DNA from: Saccharofermentans sp.
GTDB taxonomy: Bacteria; Bacillota_A; Clostridia; Saccharofermentanales; Saccharofermentanaceae
DNA length: 42,778 nt
Direction of reading: 5' to 3'
Assembly (NCBI GenBank): GCA_024695565.1
Contig: JAILHX010000031.1
Span: forward strand, 1-42,778
Shown here: piece after piece, positions 1 through 7,484 of the stretch
Layout: the number at the start of each line of letters is the position of its first letter
Position numbering within the stretch: position 1 is the first letter of the stretch
The notes under the pieces: model-generated
What the model was told of the DNA's origin: nothing
The model's input: only the letters and a program-made list of their open reading frames with translations
Database searches by the model: none
Program-made: the position numbers and the translations under genes

Positions 1-315
1 ATCAAACCATATGACTGGTATCATGACAGTAATAAGATACTGGATAAGTCCTCTGATATATATCTTCTTGTTGAAGAGAAAACTCTGATCGGTTCGATTG
101 CCTGTTGCGGAAATGAGATCGATGATCTCTTCGTTGTAGGAGCATACCGTCAAAAGGGATATGGAAAACAACTCTTAATATGGGCTATGGATCACATAGC
201 ATCATTAGGGTACGATGAATTGATATTAAATGTTGCAGAATGGAATCGGAGGGCTGTTCAACTGTATATGAATGAAGGTTTTAGGATCGTTAAAACAGAT
301 GTTATATCAGTATAG
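1..315 (+). CDS. GNAT family N-acetyltransferase, 3' part only
   Basis: The reading frame is open from the first base of the window and ends at TAG 313-315, so only the C-terminal 104 residues are present. The segment VGAYRQKGYGKQLLIWAMDH matches motif A of the GNAT fold, in which a Q/R-x-x-G-x-G loop binds the pyrophosphate of acetyl-CoA. It is followed by the usual alternation ELILNV and NRRAVQLYMNEGFR, the motif B region with the conserved aromatic before the Glu-Gly-Phe. GNAT enzymes move an acetyl group from acetyl-CoA to an amine; the substrate cannot be told here. A hairpin at 353-389 ends the unit. The family call is firm; the specific function is unknown. Confidence 0.85.
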   Translation: MKPYDWYHDSNKILDKSSDIYLLVEEKTLIGSIACCGNEIDDLFVVGAYRQKGYGKQLLIWAMDHIASLGYDELILNVAEWNRRAVQLYMNEGFRIVKTDVISV

Positions 316-352
316 GAAATCACTCACTTGTGTTTTTATTAGTTCACAAAAT

Positions 353-389
353 AAAACAGCGACCGGATTTCCTATCCAATCGCTGTTTT
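353..389. terminator. Bidirectional intrinsic terminator
   Basis: AAAACAGCGA (353-362) pairs perfectly with TCGCTGTTTT (380-389). The A-rich and T-rich ends let it serve both the GNAT gene on the plus strand and the tRNA-Ser on the minus strand, whose CCA end abuts it. Confidence 0.75.
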
Positions 390-482
390 TGGCGGAGAAG
401 GAGAGATTCGAACTCTCGAAACCCTTTTGGGGTTTACACGATTTCCAGTCGTGCGCCCTCGACCAGGCTAGGCGACTTCTCC
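390..482 (-). tRNA. tRNA-Ser (anticodon GGA)
   Basis: Read on the minus strand, the acceptor arms GGAGAAG and CTTCTCC pair fully, and the discriminator G and CCA are encoded. The anticodon loop is CTGGAAA between ACGA and TCGT, giving anticodon GGA. There is a long variable arm with a CCCC/GGGG type stem, as expected of a class II serine tRNA. The T arm contains GTTCGAATC. The length, about 90 nt without CCA, fits tRNA-Ser. Confidence 0.96.
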
Positions 483-601
483 ACAATTCTTGTAAAATGC
501 TCAATGATTGTATAATCTTTGGGTACCTTTGTCAACATTAAGACCTCCCTAATTTATTGTCAAGGGACTCTTACTGTGTTATACTTCATAGGCTTTGGTA
601 C

Positions 602-677
602 GCCCCCATAGCTCAGTCGGTAGAGCGCATCCATGGTAAGGATGAGGTCTCCGGTTCAAGTCCGGATAGGGGCTCCA
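602..677 (+). tRNA. tRNA-Thr (anticodon GGT)
   Basis: A cloverleaf starts GCCCCCATAGCTCAG. The anticodon stem is CATCC/GGATG around ATGGTAA, giving anticodon GGT. The T arm is TCCGG-TTCAAGT-CCGGA, and CCA is encoded at 675-677. The sixth acceptor pair is C-A, a mismatch (base 607 against 668), while all other acceptor pairs are canonical. Confidence 0.95.
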
Positions 678-686
678 GTATAAATC

Positions 687-714
687 AGCTGTCTCATGCG
701 AGGCAGCTTTTTTT
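687..714 (+). terminator. Intrinsic terminator of tRNA-Thr
   Basis: AGCTGTCTC (687-695) and GAGGCAGCT (700-708) form a stem with one G-U pair and a 4-nt loop, followed by a run of seven T. It lies 9 nt after the tRNA. Confidence 0.85.
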
Positions 715-748
715 ATTTTCGGGAGCCTCGAAAAGAAGATCTAATGAA

Positions 749-1912
749 TCAGATGTACATCAGAACTAAACCTGCGATCAGGGATGCCAGGCAGGTGCCG
801 ATGGCAACGACGAGCAGCGACTTCTCGAGAAATCCCAGCACGAGCGAGACGGCAAAGCCGAAGATCGCCGTGATGAATGAGCCCGTGGCGTAGAGGATCG
901 CGGGGAACGTCATGGCGGATAAGACAGTGTACGGTATGTAGTCGAAGAAGGCTTTGACAGCGGGCTTTTCGAGCTTTTTGCGGAAGAGGACGAACGGGAT
1001 CATGCGCACGAGGTAAGTTGTCAGCGCCATTACTATTAGAAGCGGAATGAACACCTTGTTGTCGAGCTTGCCGGCAGTGGGGTCGGCTACAGTTGCAGCA
1101 GTCTCAGTCTGATAGGACGGGGCGAAGATGACAGTAAGAGCAATCAGCGCCACGCCCAAAACGATGGCAGTAACAGTGCCTCCCTTACCTGCCAGGAACT
1201 TACGGGCTAATACAGCGATGAGCGCTGAGGTTACGGCTGCGATGATGGTCGCAAAGCCCGAGGATACGTGAGAAGAGAGGAAAGGAATATAGAAGAACAG
1301 GCATGACATTATGCATGCGAGGATCGAGCCGTTCATTATGACCTTGTCGTGCTTTGCCTTGGGAAGGACGATCGACACGAACATGCCGTAGATGCCGATG
1401 GCCAGGGCGTTCGTTAAGAAGTCCGGGAATACCTGTCCGAGAACAGCGCCAAGGAGTGTGCCCGCTACCCAGCCGATAACGGGAAGGATCGTAAGTCCGA
1501 AGAAATACTTCGCGCCGAACTCATGTTTCTTGCTGACCGCGACGCCGAAGATCTCGTCAGTGAGACCATAGGCAAGTAAGATCCTCAGGAGCGGGGTCAT
1601 GGTCTTGTCAGCCTTCTGAGAGAGCGCGATGCCCATCAGGGAGTAGCGCATGTTGATGACGATCTGGCTGATGATCATGGCGATGATGCCGCCTGCAGTG
1701 ATCATGATGCCGAGGCCTGCGACCTGGCCGGCTGAAGTGATGCAGGTAAGCGAGATGATGCTTGCCTGAAACCAGGACAGTCCCTTGGATACCGCCAGGA
1801 TACCGAACGTGAACGATACGGACAGGTAACCTAAACCAATGGGGAGACCGTCTTTGACGCCCTCCCCTAATGTGTAACCTGTAAATTCCGCGTTGTCTAA
1901 AGTATTAGGCAT
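749..1912 (-). CDS. azlCD: AzlC-AzlD fusion, branched-chain amino acid exporter
   Basis: 387 residues. Residues 1 to about 240 are an AzlC-type permease (GEGVKDGLPIGLGYLSVSFTFG, SAGQVAG, MRYSLMGIALS, YGLTDEIFGVA). Residues from about 285 to the end are a complete AzlD subunit (LTTYLVRMIPFVLFRKKLEKPAVKAFFDYIPYTV at the start, then helices to the C-terminus). AzlC and AzlD are normally separate proteins that together export branched-chain amino acids and analogues, so here one chain should form the whole transporter. The start codon lies inside the end of the upstream lipoprotein gene (8-nt overlap) with no good ribosome binding site of its own, which points to translational coupling. Family assignment is strong; the exact amino acid exported is inferred. 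Confidence 0.88.
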   Translation of the reverse strand: MPNTLDNAEFTGYTLGEGVKDGLPIGLGYLSVSFTFGILAVSKGLSWFQASIISLTCITSAGQVAGLGIMITAGGIIAMIISQIVINMRYSLMGIALSQKADKTMTPLLRILLAYGLTDEIFGVAVSKKHEFGAKYFFGLTILPVIGWVAGTLLGAVLGQVFPDFLTNALAIGIYGMFVSIVLPKAKHDKVIMNGSILACIMSCLFFYIPFLSSHVSSGFATIIAAVTSALIAVLARKFLAGKGGTVTAIVLGVALIALTVIFAPSYQTETAATVADPTAGKLDNKVFIPLLIVMALTTYLVRMIPFVLFRKKLEKPAVKAFFDYIPYTVLSAMTFPAILYATGSFITAIFGFAVSLVLGFLEKSLLVVAIGTCLASLIAGLVLMYI

Positions 1913-2480
1913 AGAGTGATCTTATCTCATCGAACGATACGTAGATGTCGAGGCTTGCCTTCATATCCGCCGCGCCTTCTTCGTCAAGACCGATCACCTT
2001 CGTGACTGTCTGGGCAGAGCCGTCGATCTTATAGATCACGCCGTCGATTATGTAGTACTTCTCGACCGGCTCGAAGTTGCCGTCATCATAAACCGTTGTG
2101 CGGGCAATGAAAACAGAGTCTCCGAGGTTGAAATACTCGTCGATCTGGGTGCCGTTTTCCAGCGTCTTCATCATCTGGAGCGACTCATATTTGCCGTCGG
2201 CTGAGACCGTATATGTGCATTCAGCAGCAACACCGCCGGGCGTGGATCCGTCAGTGACCTTCTGGGCTGCCTCTGCGGAGTGCTCTCTCATGTATTCATT
2301 AATGCCGAAGGTGTAGTCACGGAACTTGTTGTCTATGTAGGAGAAAGACATGGTATCAACTTCCTCTGCGAGCGTTGCCTGCGGCTGCGAAGACAGTTTT
2401 TTGCATCCCGTGCCGGCGAAAACAAGCGCTGATACCATCGCCAGAACTATCAATGTCTTTCCAAAACCCAAACTTTTCAT
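1905..2480 (-). CDS. Putative lipoprotein, unknown function
   Basis: 191 residues from the ATG at 2480, preceded by GGGAG at suitable spacing; the frame is open further upstream but without a site there. The N-terminus is a signal peptide with a hydrophobic stretch (LIVLAMVSALVFAGTG) and Cys26. The lipobox AGTGC is slightly off consensus because -3 is Gly. The mature part is acidic and looks beta-rich: it contains repeated short strands such as YIIDGVIYKIDGSAQTVTKVI. I do not recognise a family. It is the first gene of a unit with the AzlCD transporter and may sit on the outer face of the membrane with it. Confidence 0.72.
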   Translation of the reverse strand: MKSLGFGKTLIVLAMVSALVFAGTGCKKLSSQPQATLAEEVDTMSFSYIDNKFRDYTFGINEYMREHSAEAAQKVTDGSTPGGVAAECTYTVSADGKYESLQMMKTLENGTQIDEYFNLGDSVFIARTTVYDDGNFEPVEKYYIIDGVIYKIDGSAQTVTKVIGLDEEGAADMKASLDIYVSFDEIRSLYA

Positions 2481-2525
2481 AATATGCTCCCAAAAATAAA
2501 AGCGTTCATTATCCTTTGCCGCTTG

Positions 2526-2545
2526 ATTATAGCACATGGCCATGT
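2526..2545 (-). promoter_or_regulatory. Extended -10 promoter beside a 12-bp palindrome
   Basis: On the minus strand TGC-TATAAT (core at 2526-2531) is an extended -10 that can serve the lipoprotein-azlCD unit; no good -35 is seen. Directly upstream lies ACATGGCCATGT (2534-2545), a perfect palindrome placed where a repressor or activator would bind, between two divergent lipoprotein genes. Confidence 0.45.
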
Positions 2546-2567
2546 CTTATTCTTGATTACATTTAGT

Positions 2568-2595
2568 TTGAAATAAATAATATTTGTGATATAGT
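2568..2595 (+). promoter_or_regulatory. Promoter of the lipoprotein gene at 2639
   Basis: TTGAAA (2568-2573), a 16-bp spacer and TATAGT (2590-2595). The gene's ribosome binding site AAGGGG and ATG follow within 50 nt. Confidence 0.6.
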
Positions 2596-2638
2596 TCTTG
2601 TGCGTTAACATCGCGAAAAAATGAAGGGGTAAAGAATA

Positions 2639-3223
2639 ATGAAAAGTACAAAATTCTTAACAGCAGGCTCCATGATCCTCGCTTCAGTTATGCTTTTCGC
2701 AGGCTGCGCAGGAATCACACATGAGCCCGAAGTAGACGTTGATTCACTTAAGGAGATCGACGAGGAAGATTTCTTCAAGGCACTCGAAGCAATCGGCATC
2801 GAGGAGTCTGACACAGAGATCATGGAAGACAGCTCATTCTCATTCAGCGGTGAAGACATCGATTACGAAGTTGAATACTGCATCGATGCATATGCTGACA
2901 ACGAGAACTACTACAGCTACGTTAGGTGTGTAGACGAAGATACTGCTATGGCACTTTTCGAATACTACTACAGCGATTACAAGGACGTCTTCGACGCTAA
3001 GGATTTCTCCGGAATCAGCAGCCACGAAGTAGGTTCTAACACAGCTTATGTCCTCATCGACGGCAGATATGATGATAAGGCTGCGAACACATACACACCT
3101 TATCACGATGCTATCTTCCTCAAGGGTGACACGCTCGTTATCGCTATCGCAAGCGACTACGATCTCTCGATCGAGAAGGAAGTTAACACATTCCTCGACG
3201 CTTTGGGATATCCTCATCCTTAA
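2639..3223 (+). CDS. Acidic lipoprotein, paralogue of the one at 40814
   Basis: 194 residues with a classic lipoprotein signal peptide (MILASVMLFAGC, lipobox FAGC, Cys23), so it should be anchored to the outer leaflet of the membrane. The mature part is very rich in Asp, Glu and Tyr. It shares an order of motifs with the protein at 40814-41380: FFKALEAIGI near the start of the mature chain, a block with YYSYVR, FEYYYSDYKD, then a C-terminal FLDALGYPHP (FLKEIGFPKP in the other). The two are therefore members of one family that I cannot name. It stands alone, with its own promoter and terminator. Confidence 0.8.
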   Translation: MKSTKFLTAGSMILASVMLFAGCAGITHEPEVDVDSLKEIDEEDFFKALEAIGIEESDTEIMEDSSFSFSGEDIDYEVEYCIDAYADNENYYSYVRCVDEDTAMALFEYYYSDYKDVFDAKDFSGISSHEVGSNTAYVLIDGRYDDKAANTYTPYHDAIFLKGDTLVIAIASDYDLSIEKEVNTFLDALGYPHP

Positions 3224-3245
3224 GGTCAATCTGACAAAGCAAATC

Positions 3246-3279
3246 AAAGAGGCGTCTCAAACGAGGCGCCTCTTTTGTT
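3246..3279 (+). terminator. Intrinsic terminator of the lipoprotein gene
   Basis: A 13-bp stem (3246-3258 with 3263-3275, one G-U pair) closes an AAAC loop and ends in a T-rich tail. Confidence 0.85.
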
Positions 3280-3340
3280 TCTATCCCTGTTCCCTATATG
3301 CCGGATCCTGATCTCAGCCTGCCGGCTTACCGGATTCCTT

Positions 3341-4519
3341 TTACTGGATCCTGATCTCAATTAAAGGATGTTCGCCTACGGCATCTTCATCAGGCACAAG
3401 CGTTACCACATAATGGTCGGGTGCGAGCTCGACGTTATATGCGATCATTCGCACAGCTCCGTCCGGAATTTCCGCATTAATGATGTTGCTGCCGCTGTCG
3501 CCGTCGATCCTGACCGTATAGCCCTTCTCGGCATTGGCTAAGACTGCGGCTACTGCTGCCGTACGCTCCTCTTCTACGTCGAATTCACCTATCACGCAGT
3601 CCTTGCCTTCGAGAGTAACTTCGTAGCCTATGGTGTTGTTAACGAGCGTACTCTTCGCAGAATTCGCAAATGTGATGCCGATACCTGCAATAAGCATTAC
3701 TGCCGCAATGATTCCTGCATATAAGAATCTGATCTTCCTGTGGCTCTCGGGCTTTATGAGCATGATTCCCAATGTGATGAGGATCGGGCCTGCAAATCCG
3801 ATAAGAAGATAAGTTCCCAATACGGGCAGATAATCAACATTTGAAGTATCGACACTTACCGAATCGCTCAGGTATGCTGCTGATACCGATATGAGGTTGT
3901 TGGTAAAGTGCATTATCATCGACAGCAGGATGTTGTTCTTCTTAACTACTACATAGCTTAATGCCATGCCGAGGATAAATGTCGATCCGAATCTTAAGAT
4001 AGATACGTGATTGATTCCGAAAAGCAAGCCCATGACAAGGACAATGATCCAGTCATACTTGATGTTTCTGAAGTTGCTTAAGATCGCGCCTCTGTGAATG
4101 GCTTCCTCGCAGATGGCAGGAAGGAGCGCAATAATAAGTACTGCCATCGGGTAATTAAGATCCCCATAGACAAATGACGTCAGCTCGCCGACTTCTGCCG
4201 TGCTGCCAGGGAAGATCAACGCGGTAATTGCTACCGAGATTATCGAGAACGGGAAAACACCGAGTACCAGCAAGATAGCTCCGATGATCTCCCTGATCTT
4301 CAGCTTCTTTACGGGGAATACTTCCCTGATCTTCACCTTGCGGATGAGGCAGTAAACCACCGCGATCGCCAGGAAAGCAACTTCCGTAATAACTAAACCT
4401 AATATTCCCAGATCTACCTGAAGCGGTGCGCAGATAAAAATGAAGAATAACATCAGTACTGCGAACAGTACAAATCCCATCCAAGGGCGCAGTCTGCCCT
4501 GATCACTTATCTTTTCCAT
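3341..4519 (-). CDS. CPBP family intramembrane metalloprotease
   Basis: 392 residues. The start chosen is the ATG at 4519, because GGAGGA sits 7 nt before it; an upstream in-frame ATG overlaps that site. The first two thirds are about eight hydrophobic helices carrying the CPBP (CAAX protease/Abi) signature: EEAIHR (the E-E-x-x-x-R catalytic pair), then LLFGINHVS with the conserved His, then MHFTNNLI with H-x-x-x-N. Members cleave or process membrane proteins, for example in bacteriocin self-immunity or prenyl-protein processing. After a last helix (FLYAGIIAAVMLIAGIGITFAN) comes a soluble tail of about 110 residues that is not part of the protease fold. The substrate is unknown. Confidence 0.85.
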   Translation of the reverse strand: MEKISDQGRLRPWMGFVLFAVLMLFFIFICAPLQVDLGILGLVITEVAFLAIAVVYCLIRKVKIREVFPVKKLKIREIIGAILLVLGVFPFSIISVAITALIFPGSTAEVGELTSFVYGDLNYPMAVLIIALLPAICEEAIHRGAILSNFRNIKYDWIIVLVMGLLFGINHVSILRFGSTFILGMALSYVVVKKNNILLSMIMHFTNNLISVSAAYLSDSVSVDTSNVDYLPVLGTYLLIGFAGPILITLGIMLIKPESHRKIRFLYAGIIAAVMLIAGIGITFANSAKSTLVNNTIGYEVTLEGKDCVIGEFDVEEERTAAVAAVLANAEKGYTVRIDGDSGSNIINAEIPDGAVRMIAYNVELAPDHYVVTLVPDEDAVGEHPLIEIRIQ

Positions 4520-4566
4520 AAGTAATTCCTCCATTTAAAAGTTATATAGTTGTCATTCAGGAATGA

Positions 4567-5145
4567 TTATTCGTGAATCTTTCTTTCCTTCTTAAGCCTG
4601 CTCATATTTACGAAAGCCTTTATCGTCGATATCACCGCCGCTACGCATAAGCATCCCATTAATGCCGCGCATATGGTGTTAAGCGGGAAAAAACTGCCAT
4701 CTGCCGCAAGCGCGCTGATCACTAACATCAGATTAAGCGCAGCTGCCAAAAAGGAAATAACGCTGACAAAGATCATATAGAATGCCATTGTCTTCTGGTA
4801 CTGGATCTTCGAATCAATATCCGAATAAAGCTCGATCCCGTCCGGATACTCTTCCTTCAGCGCCCTGACATATACCCAGCAGGTGCCGGGATAGTTTATG
4901 TAGCAGACGACCTTGATCCCCATCTCTTCCAAGAACTTGAAGTACTTGATATTCTCAGCGCTGTCTCCCCATCCCTTGAGGAAAAGCTCCTTGTAAATAT
5001 ACTTGCCCGGTTCCGTCTCTTCGAATTCAAAAGTGACCCTTCCCGCGTGTTCGAGAGCATAACCATGTGAAGCCATCTCATTGATCCAGGCCTGCTCCTT
5101 TTCGAGCTCCCAGATCCAAAATAACTTGTGAATGACTCTGCGCAT
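4567..5145 (-). CDS. DUF2812 membrane protein coupled to PadR
   Basis: 192 residues from the ATG at 5145, with GGGAGG before it inside the end of the padR gene; only one base separates the padR stop from this start, so the two are translated together. The N-terminal 110 residues (FWIWELEKEQAWINEMASHGYALEHAGRVTFEFEETEPGKY, then YFKFLEEMGIKVVCY) match DUF2812, a domain typically encoded beside PadR regulators in Clostridia. Two hydrophobic segments follow (FYMIFVSVISFLAAALNLML and ICAALMGCLCVAAVI) and a basic end. The function of DUF2812 is unknown; the pairing suggests a membrane sensor or effector of the PadR protein. Confidence 0.8.
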   Translation of the reverse strand: MRRVIHKLFWIWELEKEQAWINEMASHGYALEHAGRVTFEFEETEPGKYIYKELFLKGWGDSAENIKYFKFLEEMGIKVVCYINYPGTCWVYVRALKEEYPDGIELYSDIDSKIQYQKTMAFYMIFVSVISFLAAALNLMLVISALAADGSFFPLNTICAALMGCLCVAAVISTIKAFVNMSRLKKERKIHE

Positions 5146-5146
5146 A

Positions 5147-5458
5147 TCAGTTTCCTCCCAACAGCCTCTTGCCGTTATCGACCAGTTCCGAGAGCCTGGC
5201 AAGTTCTTCCTTCAGCACGTTCATCCCGTTTGGTGTGATCACGTATTCCTTCTTGCGGCTCTCCGGGTTCTCCGGCAGGGCATCTATCCATCCCTTCTCA
5301 ACGAGCGAATTCAGCGCTCCGTATAATGTGCCCGCCGCGAGCTTTACACGCCCATTCGACAGCTCTTCCACATTCTGGATTATTCCGTATCCGTGCAGTG
5401 GCTTTTGAAGCGACAACAGTATGTAAAAGACCGCTTCCGTTAATGCTAACTGTGGCAT
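5147..5458 (-). CDS. PadR family transcriptional regulator
   Basis: 103 residues from the ATG at 5458, which has AGGAGG at the right spacing; an upstream in-frame start would place the operators inside the gene. The sequence shows the PadR winged helix: LTEAVFYILLSLQKPLHGYGIIQNVEELSNGRVKLAAGTLYGALNSLVEKGWI, then the wing with ESRKKEYVITPNGMNVLKEEL. PadR proteins of this short type are repressors that usually control their own operon. Two 19-bp palindromes directly upstream are the likely targets. Confidence 0.93.
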   Translation of the reverse strand: MPQLALTEAVFYILLSLQKPLHGYGIIQNVEELSNGRVKLAAGTLYGALNSLVEKGWIDALPENPESRKKEYVITPNGMNVLKEELARLSELVDNGKRLLGGN

Positions 5459-5475
5459 ATCCCTTTTTCCTCCTT

Positions 5476-5525
5476 TATATCGGCTTCCGATATATCGTAA
5501 CCCGAGTATATCGCCTCCCGATATA
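5476..5525. promoter_or_regulatory. Two matching PadR-type operators
   Basis: TATATCG-N5-CGATATA occurs twice, at 5476-5494 and 5507-5525. Both have the same arms, the same 5-bp centre length, and centres 31 bp apart, i.e. about three helical turns. They end only about 15-20 bp before the padR start codon, over the expected promoter. The arrangement fits cooperative binding of two dimers and autorepression. Confidence 0.75.
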
Positions 5526-5590
5526 GTTGTCAAGGGGTGAGGTGCGTGTTTTTATGTCGGCCGAACGCTGCTCAGCCACTGTCCAGGTTT

Positions 5591-5636
5591 TTGTCCAGGT
5601 AAAACGACGAAAAAAACCGGACATTTACCTGGACAA
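5591..5636. repeat. 13-bp inverted repeat with 20-nt loop
   Basis: TTGTCCAGGTAAA (5591-5603) and its exact complement TTTACCTGGACAA (5624-5636) flank an A-rich 20-nt loop. A further direct copy of GTCCAGGT lies at 5581-5588. No T-run follows on either strand. It lies between the padR promoter and the end of the zinc-ribbon gene; its role is unclear. Confidence 0.6.
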
Positions 5637-5652
5637 GAAATCTAACACACAT

Positions 5653-5687
5653 AAAAAAAGAGGTTGTCCATATCAGACAACCTCTTT
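5653..5687 (-). terminator. Intrinsic terminator of the zinc-ribbon gene
   Basis: AAAGAGGTTGTC/GACAACCTCTTT, 12 perfect pairs with a 7-nt loop; on the minus strand a run of T follows. Confidence 0.88.
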
Positions 5688-5709
5688 GAATTGGTAATGT
5701 GAGAGTTAA

Positions 5710-6915
5710 TTACTTAACTTCTGCGTAAGCCAGGACGTAAGGATCCTTGAGGCTATCGTCTGCAGCTACGACTACAACATAGTAACCCTTGGTGATCTTC
5801 TTGGAGCAGTCAACGTTGTAGTAAGCTGTGCCGTCGCCGTATTCCTCAGGTGAGATAGTGTCACTGAAGATAGGCTTAGCGAGATCGTCCTTGTCGAACT
5901 CCTTATCCTTGCTGTAGTAGTAAGCATAATAGATCTCGTCTTCAGCGTCTTCGTTTACTTCGATCGAGAAACCGAGAGTATCGGTATCTGTGTTGTAGAC
6001 GCCTTCCTTATCCATTGTGCCGTCATAGTCCCACCATCTTGCTTCTTCGATGTAATCGTTGAAGTCTTCATCGTAGATAACGTACTTCTTGCCGGAATCA
6101 ACTTCGTCCATTCTCTCGATACGGTCGATGAATGTGCCGCCGATGCCGCCGCTGAGAAGAACAACGAGACCAACAACGATAAGTGCAACTACAACAACGC
6201 CGATAGCAGCCAATGCAATGATAAGGCCAACCTTGCTCTTCTTGGGAGCTGCAGGCTCAGCAACAGGAGCTACGGGCTCGAGAGGGCCTGACGGCGGAGC
6301 GAACGGAACTGCTTCAGCTGCGGGAGCTGCTACAGGAGCTGCTGCAGGTGCTGCATCAACGGGAGCCGCAACGGGTGCTGCTGCGAAAGGTGCAGGAGCT
6401 GCTGCAACGGGTGCAGCTGCTACGGGTGCTGCCTCTACGGGAGCTGCCTCAACAGGAGCAGGTGCGAACGCAGGTGCTGCGGGAGCTGCATCAACTACAG
6501 GCTCAGCTATAGGAGCGGGTGCGAACGCAGGTGCTGCGGGAGCTGCCTCTACAGCGGGCTCAGCAACGGGCGCAGGCTCAACTGCAGGTACTGCTTCAGC
6601 TACAGGCTCAACTGCAGGTGCAACTGCTGCAGGTACTTCAGGTTCAACTACGGGAGCAGCCTCAACTACAGGTGCTGCTTCAACTACGGGTGCGGGCTCA
6701 GCTACAGGAGCGGGCTCAACTACGGGCGCGGGCTCAACAACAGGTGCAGGTTCTGCAACGGGAACTGCAGCTGCAACGGGTGCTGCCTCAATGGGAGCAG
6801 GTGCAGGTGCTGCTTCGGGTGCAGGTGCAGAAGGTGTTAACTTGGAACCGCACTTAGCGCAGAAAGCTGCTGTCTCTCTGACTTCGTTACCACAATTAGG
6901 ACAAAACTTAGCCAT
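5710..6915 (-). CDS. Zinc-ribbon membrane protein with long Ala/Pro/Val/Glu repeat
   Basis: 401 residues from the ATG at 6915; GGAGGA lies 7 nt before it and overlaps an upstream in-frame ATG. Residues 1-25 form a zinc ribbon (FCPNCG and FCAKCG, Cys 5, 8, 19, 22). Next come about 190 residues of low-complexity sequence built on repeats such as PVVEPAP, PVAEPAP and PAFAPAPI, which should be extended and disordered. A single membrane helix (GLIIALAAIGVVVVALIVVGLVVLL) follows, then an acidic, tyrosine-rich domain of about 140 residues that I do not recognise. The likely arrangement is a cytoplasmic ribbon and an outer C-terminal domain. It has its own terminator and no operon partner. Confidence 0.75.
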   Translation of the reverse strand: MAKFCPNCGNEVRETAAFCAKCGSKLTPSAPAPEAAPAPAPIEAAPVAAAVPVAEPAPVVEPAPVVEPAPVAEPAPVVEAAPVVEAAPVVEPEVPAAVAPAVEPVAEAVPAVEPAPVAEPAVEAAPAAPAFAPAPIAEPVVDAAPAAPAFAPAPVEAAPVEAAPVAAAPVAAAPAPFAAAPVAAPVDAAPAAAPVAAPAAEAVPFAPPSGPLEPVAPVAEPAAPKKSKVGLIIALAAIGVVVVALIVVGLVVLLSGGIGGTFIDRIERMDEVDSGKKYVIYDEDFNDYIEEARWWDYDGTMDKEGVYNTDTDTLGFSIEVNEDAEDEIYYAYYYSKDKEFDKDDLAKPIFSDTISPEEYGDGTAYYNVDCSKKITKGYYVVVVAADDSLKDPYVLAYAEVK

Positions 6916-6990
6916 TTTTCTATCCTCCATTATTTTTTAACTTATAAATAATAACACATCGGAAGACTACTTGCGCGCTAAAACAAGGCA

Positions 6991-7029
6991 AAAACAAAGA
7001 TTGGGGACAAATATTTTTGCCCCCGATCT
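6991..7029 (-). terminator. Terminator at the end of the aromatic operon
   Basis: On the minus strand AGATCGGGG (7029-7021) pairs with CCCCAATCT (7006-6998) with one mismatch, followed by a T-rich tail. It is 30 nt after the aroQ stop. Confidence 0.7.
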
Positions 7030-7058
7030 GAATAATACTAATTTGAATGGATCGAAAA

Positions 7059-7484
7059 TCAGTTGCTCAGGAAATCGATCGCCTCGATGTAGCCGTCAAA
7101 ACCCTTGCTGGTGATCGTTTTCGAGCAATAGTAAGAGACATAGGAAACCTGGCGGAAATCCTCGCGTTCCTTGAGTTTGGAGATGTGGACCTCGACCGCC
7201 GGGATGTTGACTGCCTTGAGCGCGTCGAGCAGTGCGATGGACGTGTGGGTGTACGCGCCGGGGTTGATGACGATTCCGTCGACCTTATCAAAAAATGCCT
7301 GCTGGATGTAGTCGACCAGAGTGCCCTCGTGGTTGCTCTGAAGGCACTTTACTTCGATGCCTTTGTCCGCGCAGTGGGATTCGATCATCTTCACGAGGTC
7401 GTCGTAAGTGTCAGCGCCGTAGATCGCGGGCTCTCTGATGCCGAGCATGTTAAGGTTTGGTCCGTTAAGTACAAGTATCTTCAT
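7059..7484 (-). CDS. aroQ: 3-dehydroquinate dehydratase, type II
   Basis: 141 residues, the usual length for the dodecameric type II enzyme that removes water from 3-dehydroquinate in step three of the shikimate pathway. The motifs are clear: ILVLNGPNLNMLGIREPAIYG with the catalytic Tyr, the loop after it, INPGAYTHTSIAL (substrate-binding Asn and the second active-site loop), VEVHISK (His), and a Tyr/Ser-rich C-terminal part. It is the last gene of the operon and its ATG overlaps the stop of the trifunctional gene by 4 nt (ATGA). The operon has no separate type I enzyme, so this one supplies the step. Confidence 0.96.
   Translation of the reverse strand: MKILVLNGPNLNMLGIREPAIYGADTYDDLVKMIESHCADKGIEVKCLQSNHEGTLVDYIQQAFFDKVDGIVINPGAYTHTSIALLDALKAVNIPAVEVHISKLKEREDFRQVSYVSYYCSKTITSKGFDGYIEAIDFLSN

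Noticed and set aside
6089..6940. Long plus-strand frame opposite the zinc-ribbon gene
   Set aside because: A Gly/Ala/Thr shadow created by the Ala/Pro repeat; the minus frame has the zinc ribbon, membrane helix, ribosome site and terminator.
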